This document shows, one piece after another, positions 8,884-16,090 of a stretch of DNA of 64,000 nt. Below the pieces are notes generated by a model. That model worked only from the letters and a program-made list of their open reading frames with translations, was not told the DNA's origin and did not search any database. Each line of letters opens with the position of its first letter. The stretch's first letter is position 1. A program made the position numbers and the translations under genes. The DNA lies in assembly GCF_001613425.1 (NCBI RefSeq), contig NZ_BDCI01000004.1, forward strand, positions 558,001 to 622,000, written 5' to 3'. The stretch is from Nocardia vulneris. GTDB lineage: Bacteria; Actinomycetota; Actinomycetes; Mycobacteriales; Mycobacteriaceae.

Positions 8884-9480
8884 TCAGCCCTCGGCCACCA
8901 ACGCCGCGGCCAGCTCGCGCGCCTCGCCCAGCCAGGCGGAGCGGAGATCCGCGGTCGAATCGGTCACCGTCCGGAAGACCTTGCGGCGAATATCGTCGAC
9001 GCCGATGTAGGGCAGCACGCAGGCCGCCCAGATCTGTTGCAACGGATCGCCGAACACGTCCCGCTCGCGCTCCACCGTGGTGTCGGAGGTGTTGAGGACC
9101 AGTGCCCGGCGCGCCCGGAGCAGGCCGACCGGCGCACCCGCCGCGGTGTCGAGCTTGTAGGCCACAGCGGGCGTGAGCACGCGCTGCACCCATCCGGTCA
9201 GGATGGCGGGCGGCATCCCCCACCAATTCGGGTGCACGAAGACCAGCGCATCGACTTCGGCCAGCTCTTCCTGATGCCGGCGCACCAGATCATCGCCCGG
9301 GACCGCACCCACGAGCGTTCCGGTCTCCGCCGCGGTCAGCAGTGGATCGAAGCCCTCGGCGTACAGATCGTGCGCGAGGACCGTTACTCCACGCTGCCGT
9401 AGCTCGTCGACCACCGCGTCGAAGAGCGCCCCGTTGAAACCGTCGGCCCGGGGATGTGCCAGGTACACCGCAATACGCAT
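8884..9480 (-). CDS. NAD(P)H dehydrogenase (quinone), NQO1/MdaB-type flavodoxin fold
   Basis: From the ATG at 9480 this 198-residue protein starts MRIAVYLAHPRADGFNGAL, the FMN/FAD-binding loop of the NQO family. It continues with DALVFVHPNWWGMPPAILTGWVQRVL, the family's PxWWxxxPA signature. The predicted reaction is two-electron reduction of quinones or similar acceptors using NAD(P)H. It is cytosolic, with no signal peptide. It is divergent from the esterase gene; the 200 bp between them contains a palindrome at 9594-9611. Confidence 0.85.
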   Translation of the reverse strand: MRIAVYLAHPRADGFNGALFDAVVDELRQRGVTVLAHDLYAEGFDPLLTAAETGTLVGAVPGDDLVRRHQEELAEVDALVFVHPNWWGMPPAILTGWVQRVLTPAVAYKLDTAAGAPVGLLRARRALVLNTSDTTVERERDVFGDPLQQIWAACVLPYIGVDDIRRKVFRTVTDSTADLRSAWLGEARELAAALVAEG

Positions 9481-9593
9481 GGGGCAACTCTGCCGCAGCG
9501 CCCGCACCGGTCAACCATGGGTGGATGCCTGCGAGACGCCCAGGCGAACAGGGCGATTCGGCACACCCGGCGGATAGCAAGAAACTGGCATTT

Positions 9594-9611
9594 ACGAACA
9601 ACACTATTCGT
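9594..9611. promoter_or_regulatory. Palindrome ACGAA-N8-TTCGT between divergent genes
   Basis: A short inverted repeat, ACGAA-N8-TTCGT, with nearly matching flanks (TTT/GAA), sits in the divergent intergenic region about 70 bp before the esterase start. It could be an operator; no adjacent regulator gene is present. Confidence 0.3.
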
Positions 9612-9682
9612 GAAGTTGCGGGGCTGCTCTAGATTCGGGCACGGGATCGCACCGTTCGACGACCCCGCGGGAAGGACATCCG

Positions 9683-10627
9683 ATGCCTCGACTCAGCAGG
9701 CTCCTCGTGGCTGTCGCCACCGTCATCGCAAGTCTCACAGCGCCTTTCGTGGTCAGCGCACCGGCGCAGGCCGCGGCGGGCACGGTTCGCTGGGAAACCC
9801 GGGTCAGCGACCGCATTCTCGATCTCGGCATCTCCTCGCCGAATCTCGAAGGCCCGGACTGGTCGGTCAAAGTCGTTCGCCTGCTGCTGCCGCCCGGCTG
9901 GACCAAGGAGACCACCAAGAAGTGGCCGACGGTCTGGGTACTGCACGGCGGCTTCGACGACCACAAATCCTGGACCGCCAAGGGCAACCTGGAAGCATTG
10001 ACGGCGGGCCGGAACGCGATCTTCGTCCTGCCCGAAACCAGCTGGTGCAGCGCCTATTCCGACTGGTACAACGACCGCCGCGGCGGACCGCCCGCATGGG
10101 AGAAGTACCTGCTCGGGGATGTCCGCACCATTCTGGAGCAGACCTACCACGCCAACACCACGCGCGCCGTCGCGGGCAACTCGATGGGCGGGCTCGGCTC
10201 GATGAAATTTGCTGCGGCCCACCAGGGTTGGTTCAAGTCCGCCGCCTCGTTCAGCGGTAACGTCGACCCGTTGCACGCCTCGGGCGCGCCAGGTGAGCCG
10301 GACAAGCCGGGCCAAGGATGTGCCGCCGAGTGGGAGCGGGTCTGGGGTGACTACCGCGACGCCGAGGAGCGCAAGATCTGGGTCGCCAACAACCCGTACA
10401 GCCAGGCCGCGAAGCTCACCGGCATCCCCCTGTTCATCTCGTACGGCAAGGCCGATCCCGTCGAAGCGCGCGCCTACGAACAGAATTACCGTTTCGTCGA
10501 CGAACTCCAGCGTGTCGGCGCTCAGGTAGACGAGCGCTATGTGGCGTCCCAGGGCCACAATTGGGATGCCTGGCAGGTGCAGATGCAGAACGCCCTGCCG
10601 ATGCTGCTCTCCTCGATCGGCGCCTGA
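9683..10627 (+). CDS. Secreted esterase of the antigen 85/esterase D type
   Basis: This 314-residue protein has a Sec signal peptide with likely cleavage after APAQA (residue 30). The mature domain is an alpha/beta hydrolase with oxyanion region VWVLHGG, nucleophile loop GNSMGG (Ser167) and a C-terminal GHNWDAW supplying the histidine. The SDWYN segment is shared with antigen 85 mycolyltransferases and relatives. It is exported, probably to the cell wall or medium. Mycolyl transfer is possible but not shown; a general acyl esterase is equally likely. GAAGGAC precedes the ATG at good spacing. Confidence 0.82.
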   Translation: MPRLSRLLVAVATVIASLTAPFVVSAPAQAAAGTVRWETRVSDRILDLGISSPNLEGPDWSVKVVRLLLPPGWTKETTKKWPTVWVLHGGFDDHKSWTAKGNLEALTAGRNAIFVLPETSWCSAYSDWYNDRRGGPPAWEKYLLGDVRTILEQTYHANTTRAVAGNSMGGLGSMKFAAAHQGWFKSAASFSGNVDPLHASGAPGEPDKPGQGCAAEWERVWGDYRDAEERKIWVANNPYSQAAKLTGIPLFISYGKADPVEARAYEQNYRFVDELQRVGAQVDERYVASQGHNWDAWQVQMQNALPMLLSSIGA

Positions 10628-10643
10628 CCGAACACCTCAGGCG
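10621..10643. terminator. Hairpin between convergent esterase and kinase genes
   Basis: CGCCTGA (10621-10627) pairs perfectly with TCAGGCG (10637-10643) around a 9-nt loop. It includes the esterase stop codon and has no T-tract. It may act as a weak terminator for the convergent genes. Confidence 0.35.
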
Positions 10644-10671
10644 ACGTGCGGCAGCAACCCGTCGGCCGGGA

Positions 10672-11160
10672 TCAGCTGACGGGACCGGCCAAGGCGGCGA
10701 GTTGATCGACCACCTCGCCGAGGGGCTTGTCCGTGTCGATCACAAGGGTCGCGGACGAGCGTAGGAGAGGCTCGATTTCGGCGGTGTCGGCTTCGATGCG
10801 GGCCCGTTCCTCGGGGGTCTTGCCGAAGGGGTTGGTGGCGCGGGTGGCGATGCGGTCGAGGAGCACCGGGAGCGCAGCGGTCAACAGGACCACCTCGACG
10901 CAGCGCGGGTAGAAGGTGTCCTGGTTGTAGACGGTGCCCGCGAGGAACAGCGGGGTGCCGGTGCGCTCGTGGTCGGAGATCAGGGCATCGATCAGGTCTT
11001 CGCGCCACTGCCGTTCGGTGCCGGTACCGTCGGGCAGCGGCAGCTCCTCGATCCACGGGCCGTAATCGGTGTCGACCACCTGGTAGCCGCGGCCCGCCAG
11101 CTCGCGCAGCACCGTCGATTTTCCGGTGCCCGACATCCCCGTCACCAATATCACCGCCAC
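10672..11160 (-). CDS. P-loop nucleotide kinase-like protein (shikimate/adenylate kinase fold)
   Basis: This 162-residue protein begins MAVILVTGMSGTGKST, a Walker A loop at residues 8-15, followed by LRELAGRGYQVVDTDYG, as in small P-loop kinases. LFLAGTVYNQDTFYPRCVEVVLL and RATNPFGKTPEERARI resemble a lid region. It is predicted to bind ATP and phosphorylate a small molecule, but the substrate is unknown. It converges with the esterase gene and follows the flavin monooxygenase on the same strand after about 40 bp more of spacer. Confidence 0.75.
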   Translation of the reverse strand: MAVILVTGMSGTGKSTVLRELAGRGYQVVDTDYGPWIEELPLPDGTGTERQWREDLIDALISDHERTGTPLFLAGTVYNQDTFYPRCVEVVLLTAALPVLLDRIATRATNPFGKTPEERARIEADTAEIEPLLRSSATLVIDTDKPLGEVVDQLAALAGPVS

Positions 11161-11203
11161 CGGTTCAGCCTAGAGCCCGATTCGGCGGCGGATGTTTCGT
11201 CGC

Positions 11204-12715
11204 TCAGGGCGCGGTGACCAGATCAGCAGACCGCACCGCCGATTTCGGGGTGGCCGCGAGGGTCTTGTCCAGATCGGTGCGCAGCGTGAAAACCGAGTCG
11301 AGCAGATAGTTCTGCCGGACCTTCCACGGACGACGATCACCTTGCCGGGGGAAGGCCCCGATCGCGCGCTGGATGTAGCCGGAGGTCAATTCCAGCAGCG
11401 GCTGTTCGACCAGGTCACTGTCCGGCTTCGGGACGACGGCGGCCGAGCCGCGGCGATCCATGTGGTTGATGATCTTGCACACCAGCCGCGAGGTGAGGTC
11501 GGCTCGCAGCGTCCACGAGGCGTTGGTGTAGCCGATGCACACGGCGAAGTTGGGCACACCGCTCACCATGGTGCCCTGCCAGACGAATTGATCTGCCAGC
11601 GCAACGGTTTCGCCGTCGACGCGGGGCGCGATGCCGCCGAAGGCGAGCAGCTGCAAGCCGGTCGCGGTGACCACGATATCGGCCGGCAGCACGCGACCGG
11701 ACCGTAGCCGGATGCCCTCCGGCACGAAGGTGTCGATGTGGTCGGTGACGACCTCGGCCTTGCCCTTCTTGAGCGCCCGGAAGAAGTCCGCGCTCGGGGC
11801 GGCGCACAACCGCTGGTCCCACGGGTTGTAGCTGGGGGTGAAGTGCTCGGCCACCATCTGCTTGTCCCCGAGAATGCGCAAATTCAAGCGGGTCAACAGG
11901 TTTCGAGCCGACTCGGGACGCCGGCGGCAGTACTGATAGAAACCGATGCTGAACAGGATGTTCTTGGTCCGGATCACCCGGTGCGCCAGCTTCGGCGGCA
12001 GCAGTTCGCGGATCTTGTCCGCGCGCTTGTCCCGGCGCGGCACCGCACTGATCCAGGTCGGGCTGCGCTGCAACATCGTCACCTGCTCGGCGGCATCGGC
12101 CATCGAGGGCACGAGGGTGACCGCGGTGGCGCCGCTGCCGATCACGACGACGCGCTTACCGCGGTAGTCGAGCTCCTCGGGCCAGAACTGCGGGTGCACC
12201 ACCTGGCCGGAAAACGAAGAGAGACCGGCGAATTCGGGCGTATAACCGTGGTCGTAGTTGTAGTAGCCCGCACAGGCGTAGAGGAAACCACAGGTCAATT
12301 CGCGCCGCACGGTGTCACCGGCGGCGTCGCGCTGTTCGAGAGTCAATGTCCAGCGGGCGGTTTCGCTCGACCAGTCGGCGGCGACCACCTTTGTCCCGTA
12401 GCGGATGTGCCGGTCGATGCCGTTCTCGGCCGCGGTTTCGTCGATGTAGCGCAGGATCGACGGCCCGTCGGCGATCGACTTCGCGTCGCGCCACGGCTTG
12501 AACGGATAGCCGAGGGTGAACATGTCGGAGTCCGAGCGGATCCCGGGGTAGCGGAACAGGTCCCAGGTACCGCCCAGCGCCGCCCGGGCCTCCAGAATGG
12601 CGTAGGTCTTGCCGGGGCACTCGGTCTGCAACCGGTACGCCGCGCCGATGCCGGACAGTCCGGCCCCGACGATGACGACATCGAGGTGTTCCGGGGCCTT
12701 GCCGCGCTCACTCAT
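11204..12715 (-). CDS. Flavin-containing (Baeyer-Villiger type) monooxygenase, EthA-like
   Basis: From the ATG at 12715 the protein has 503 residues. VVIVGAGLSGIGAAYRL (GxGxxG at 17-22) binds FAD, GGTWDLFRYPGIRSDSDMFTLG is typical of the EthA branch, and VVVIGSGATAVTLVPSMA is the NADPH-binding loop. FVWQGTMVSGVPNFAVCIGY also fits this branch. It should insert oxygen next to ketones or oxidise soft heteroatoms, using NADPH and O2. It is divergent from an AraC regulator 69 bp away, the usual arrangement for regulated monooxygenases. The frame extends upstream to 13003, but that part overlaps the AraC gene and lacks homology. Confidence 0.9.
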   Translation of the reverse strand: MSERGKAPEHLDVVIVGAGLSGIGAAYRLQTECPGKTYAILEARAALGGTWDLFRYPGIRSDSDMFTLGYPFKPWRDAKSIADGPSILRYIDETAAENGIDRHIRYGTKVVAADWSSETARWTLTLEQRDAAGDTVRRELTCGFLYACAGYYNYDHGYTPEFAGLSSFSGQVVHPQFWPEELDYRGKRVVVIGSGATAVTLVPSMADAAEQVTMLQRSPTWISAVPRRDKRADKIRELLPPKLAHRVIRTKNILFSIGFYQYCRRRPESARNLLTRLNLRILGDKQMVAEHFTPSYNPWDQRLCAAPSADFFRALKKGKAEVVTDHIDTFVPEGIRLRSGRVLPADIVVTATGLQLLAFGGIAPRVDGETVALADQFVWQGTMVSGVPNFAVCIGYTNASWTLRADLTSRLVCKIINHMDRRGSAAVVPKPDSDLVEQPLLELTSGYIQRAIGAFPRQGDRRPWKVRQNYLLDSVFTLRTDLDKTLAATPKSAVRSADLVTAP

Positions 12716-12784
12716 GGTTCCAGTGTGCTGCGGCGCGACACCGCATTCTTGACTTTGCGCGACAACTATTTGATTCTGTACGAC

Positions 12785-13801
12785 ATGTCGGTCATCCGTT
12801 CCGCCGGACTGCGCGGATTCCGCGCGACCGTCGCAGAGCTGGGCGGCGACGCCGAACAACTGGCCGCCGCCTGCGGGTTGCCGGTCGCCGCGCTCGACGC
12901 CGACGACCTGCTCATCCCCGATCACGCGCTCGCCTCGGTGCTGGAACTGGCGGCGCGCCGGCTGGACTGCCCCGACCTCGGCCTGCGCATCTCGCTGCGC
13001 CAAGACCTCGACATGCTCGGCCCGCTCGCGTTGGCCATCCGGAATTCCCCTTCATTGACCGGCGTGCTGGAATGCTCGGCACGCTATCTGTTCCTGCATG
13101 CGCGCGCACTCACCCTGACCGGCGAGTCGGACCCGTACGGCGACCGCGGCGTGATCGCCCTGCGCTACGGCGTCCAACCGGGCCTGGCGATTCCCACCCA
13201 GGCCACCGATCTGGGACTCGCGTTCGTGCACCGCACGATTCAGCGCCTGGTGGACGGCAGTTACGGGCTGCGCTCGGTCGAGTTGCCGTATCAGCCCGCG
13301 GCGCCACTCGCCCGCTACGAAGAGTTCTTCGGTGCGCCGGTGCGGATCAAACGGCCCTACGCGGCGCTGCGCGTCCCCCGCGATCTGCCGACCCGGCCAC
13401 TGAGCGGCGGGGACGAGAAGCTGCACCGGCTGGCGATGGCGTTCCTGGCCGAGCAGGCGGGCGGGGTCGGCGCCTCCGCGGTGCCGCAGGTCCATGCCGC
13501 GGTACAGCAGCTGCTCGGCACCCTGCCGCCCGAAATCGGCTCCGTCGCAAAACTTCTCAACATGCATCCGCGAACTCTGCAACGCAGGCTCGCGGCCGAG
13601 CACACCTCGTTCGCCGCGATCCTGGACGACGTGCGCCGCGCCGAGGCCCGCCGCTACCTCACCACCACCGACATGCCGATGAGTCAGGTCGCCTCGCTGA
13701 TCGGCCTCTCGGAGCAGGCGACCTTCACCCGTTGCTGCCGGCGCTGGTGGGGCACGACGCCGACCGCGGTCCGGCGCGACCACTCGGTGGTTCGCGCGTG
13801 A
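12785..13801 (+). CDS. AraC-family transcriptional regulator
   Basis: From the ATG at 12785 this 338-residue protein has an N-terminal arabinose-binding-like domain of the OruR/ArgR-like type (about residues 15-200). It ends in a C-terminal AraC helix-turn-helix: GSVAKLLNMHPRTLQRRLA, then MPMSQVASLIGLSEQATFTRCCRRWWGTTPTAVRR. It is transcribed away from the flavin monooxygenase, with only 69 bp between the starts. It most likely activates that gene in response to a substrate. The effector is unknown. It converges with the TetR gene 20 bp downstream. Confidence 0.88.
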   Translation: MSVIRSAGLRGFRATVAELGGDAEQLAAACGLPVAALDADDLLIPDHALASVLELAARRLDCPDLGLRISLRQDLDMLGPLALAIRNSPSLTGVLECSARYLFLHARALTLTGESDPYGDRGVIALRYGVQPGLAIPTQATDLGLAFVHRTIQRLVDGSYGLRSVELPYQPAAPLARYEEFFGAPVRIKRPYAALRVPRDLPTRPLSGGDEKLHRLAMAFLAEQAGGVGASAVPQVHAAVQQLLGTLPPEIGSVAKLLNMHPRTLQRRLAAEHTSFAAILDDVRRAEARRYLTTTDMPMSQVASLIGLSEQATFTRCCRRWWGTTPTAVRRDHSVVRA

Positions 13802-13821
13802 ACACGGCTGTCCGGCAACAA

Positions 13822-14391
13822 CTATCGCGCCGTGCGCAGACCATCCAAGGTGACCGCGAGCATCCGCGGAGCGGCTTCGGGTGTTTTCTCGCACGCGGCG
13901 CCGATACCGTGCCCGAAGCGCAGTAGATCGCGCGGTTCGACGTCGGCGCGGATCGCGCCCGCGGCCTGCGCGGGCTGCAGCAGGGCGGCGGCCGCGTCGG
14001 TGATCGTCGCGCGACACAGGGTGAAGACCTCCGACTCGTGGTCCATCACCGCTTTCAGGGTCGTGACGAGGTTGTGCCGGTCCATCACGTACTCCACCAG
14101 GGCTTGCATCCACTGCGCCAAAGCATCGGCGGGAGAGTGTTTTTCGAGCAGCTCGTAGGCGCGTCGGCTCAGCCCCTCGAGGCTGGAGCGGTAGACGGCC
14201 TCGATCAGCGCGTCCCGATTCGGGAAATGCCGGTACAGCGTCCCGGGACCGACCTGAGCTTGGCGCGCGATGTCGTCCAGCGGTGCCTGCGGACCGTGCG
14301 CCGCGAACGCCTCGCGGGCGCACTCGATGATCCGTTCATAGTTGCGCCGCGCATCGGCCCGCATCGGCCGTGCCGCCGTCGGTGCGCCCAT
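13822..14391 (-). CDS. TetR-family repressor of the divergent MFS transporter
   Basis: This 189-residue protein has a TetR DNA-binding domain at residues about 12-60 (IIECAREAFAAHG, PLDDIARQAQVGPGTLYRHFPNRDALIEAVY). A helical ligand domain with a SbtR-like C-terminus follows. It is divergent from an MFS drug-efflux-type transporter. The shared intergenic region holds two near-identical palindromes (14441-14453 and 14475-14489) that are good TetR operators. Autorepression and repression of the transporter are inferred. Confidence 0.9.
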   Translation of the reverse strand: MGAPTAARPMRADARRNYERIIECAREAFAAHGPQAPLDDIARQAQVGPGTLYRHFPNRDALIEAVYRSSLEGLSRRAYELLEKHSPADALAQWMQALVEYVMDRHNLVTTLKAVMDHESEVFTLCRATITDAAAALLQPAQAAGAIRADVEPRDLLRFGHGIGAACEKTPEAAPRMLAVTLDGLRTAR

Positions 14392-14440
14392 GAACCCTCC
14401 AGTAGAAACGGATGGACTCTCCGCTTAGTCTTGCATAAAC

Positions 14441-14489
14441 GGAGAAACTCTCCATATGATAGCCCCGTCGGAAGCGGAGACTATCTCCG
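14441..14489. promoter_or_regulatory. Twin TetR operators (GGAGA-N3-TCTCC)
   Basis: GGAGA-AAC-TCTCC (14441-14453) and CGGAGA-CTA-TCTCCG (14475-14489) are two palindromes of the same type whose centres are about 35 bp apart. A further half-site, CTCTCC, lies at 14417-14422. They lie between the divergent TetR and MFS genes. The second is about 30 bp before the transporter start. Confidence 0.65.
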
Positions 14490-14517
14490 TTTAGCTCACG
14501 ACTCGACGGAGCATTCT

Positions 14518-15948
14518 TTGTCCACGAACACCCTTACCGCGGGAACACCCGCGTCCATCGCCGGAACCAAGCCGTTCCGATCGGGATCGGTGCTGGTCAC
14601 CCTGCTGACCTGCCAGCTGATGATCGTCCTCGACATCACCGTCATGAACGTCGCGCTGCCGCGCATTCGCACCGATCTGGAGTTCAGCGCGACCGGGTTG
14701 TCCTGGGTCATCAACGTCTACGCCCTCACCTTCGGCGGGCTGCTGCTGCTCGGCGGCCGCGCCGGCGACCTGTTCGGCAGGCGCAAGCTGTTCATCATCG
14801 GGACGGCCCTGTTCACGGTGGCCTCCCTCGCCGGCGGGCTGGCGCCCTCGGCCGCGTGGCTGATCGGCGCGCGTGTCGTGCAGGGCATCGGGGCCGCGAT
14901 GGCGGGGCCGAACACCCTCGCGCTGCTCACCACCACCTTCAGCGAACCGAAGGCCAGGATGCGTGTGCTCGCACTGTTCTCGGGGATGTCGAGCGCGGGC
15001 TTCGCGATCGGCCTCATCGTCGGCGGGCTGCTCACCGAATGGCTGAGCTGGCGCTCGGCCCTGTTCATCAACGTGCCGTTCGGGCTTGCCGTCGTGGTGT
15101 TCGCGCTGCGGTACCTGCCCGATGCGCCGCGCAGGCCCGCGCGCCTCGACCTGCCGGGCGCGGTGACGGCGACCGCCGGTGTCGCGGTGCTGGTCTACGG
15201 GTTCATCAGCGCCGCGGCCAACGGCTGGGGCAGCGAGACCACCGATATCGCCCTGGCGGCGGGCTTGCTACTGCTCGCCGCGTTCCTGGTCATCGAACTG
15301 CGCACCGCGCAACCCCTGCTGCCGCTGCGGCTGTTCCTGGACCGCGATCGGGCGGCCGGTTACGCCAATATCTTCTTCGGCCCGATGGCGGGCATGTCGA
15401 TGTTCTTCTTCCTCACTCAATACCTCCAGGAGGTGCGCGGGTTGAGCGCGCTGGCAACAGGTTTCGCGTTCTTGCCGACCGCGGTGCTGATGTTCACGAT
15501 GATCAGGCTGATCCCCCGGCTGCTGCCGCGGTTCGGCCCGAAGCCGGTGACCATGCTCGGTTCGGCGCTGATGCTGTCCGGACTGGTCCTGCTCACCCAG
15601 CTGACCGCCGAATCCGGGTACTTCCCGCTCCTGTTCGCCGCGATGGTTTTGATGGGACTCGGTATCGGCCTGGCCTTCTCGCCGCTGGGCGTGATCATCA
15701 TGGCCAACGTGCCGGGCGAGGACGCCGGCGCGGCGGGCGGCGCGATGCAGACCCTGCAGCAGACCGGATCGGCGCTCGGCCTGGCGATTCTGGTGACCGT
15801 CTTCGGCACCGCGGTCCGCGAGGCGTCGGGCTCGGCGCACGAGGTTCTGGTCAGCGGGATCACCACGGCGTTCGCCGCGGCGTGCGGTATAGCCGCCCTG
15901 ACCTTCCTCGTGGCACTGACCTTCCGCAGCACCCGATTCGCCGCCTGA
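14518..15948 (+). CDS. MFS multidrug efflux transporter, DHA2 (14-TM) family
   Basis: The 476-residue protein has about 14 hydrophobic helices. It carries the DHA2 marks: LDITVMNVALPRI, the motif A loop GGRAGDLFGRRKLF, and motif C-like GFAIGLIVGGLLTEW. It should export drugs or toxic compounds using the proton gradient. I chose a TTG start (14518-14520) because ACGGAG lies at the right distance before it and no ATG or GTG fits; the sequence then begins MSTNTLTAG. Control by the divergent TetR protein through the twin palindromes is likely. Confidence 0.9.
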   Translation: MSTNTLTAGTPASIAGTKPFRSGSVLVTLLTCQLMIVLDITVMNVALPRIRTDLEFSATGLSWVINVYALTFGGLLLLGGRAGDLFGRRKLFIIGTALFTVASLAGGLAPSAAWLIGARVVQGIGAAMAGPNTLALLTTTFSEPKARMRVLALFSGMSSAGFAIGLIVGGLLTEWLSWRSALFINVPFGLAVVVFALRYLPDAPRRPARLDLPGAVTATAGVAVLVYGFISAAANGWGSETTDIALAAGLLLLAAFLVIELRTAQPLLPLRLFLDRDRAAGYANIFFGPMAGMSMFFFLTQYLQEVRGLSALATGFAFLPTAVLMFTMIRLIPRLLPRFGPKPVTMLGSALMLSGLVLLTQLTAESGYFPLLFAAMVLMGLGIGLAFSPLGVIIMANVPGEDAGAAGGAMQTLQQTGSALGLAILVTVFGTAVREASGSAHEVLVSGITTAFAAACGIAALTFLVALTFRSTRFAA

Positions 15949-16090
15949 CCTCGCCGGATACCGCGCCGAGGAGAACACCGCGACGGCCGCCGCGGCCTCC
16001 CGCGCGGACGGGACACGCGGCGACTGATCGCATGAACCGGACAACGCGCCACGGCGCCACGTAAACTCCCAGCGTTCGGGAGGTCGGTTG

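Noticed and set aside
16088..16090. TTG as the start of the BTAD regulator
   Set aside because: The GTG at 16091 has better spacing from GGGAGG; the difference is one codon.
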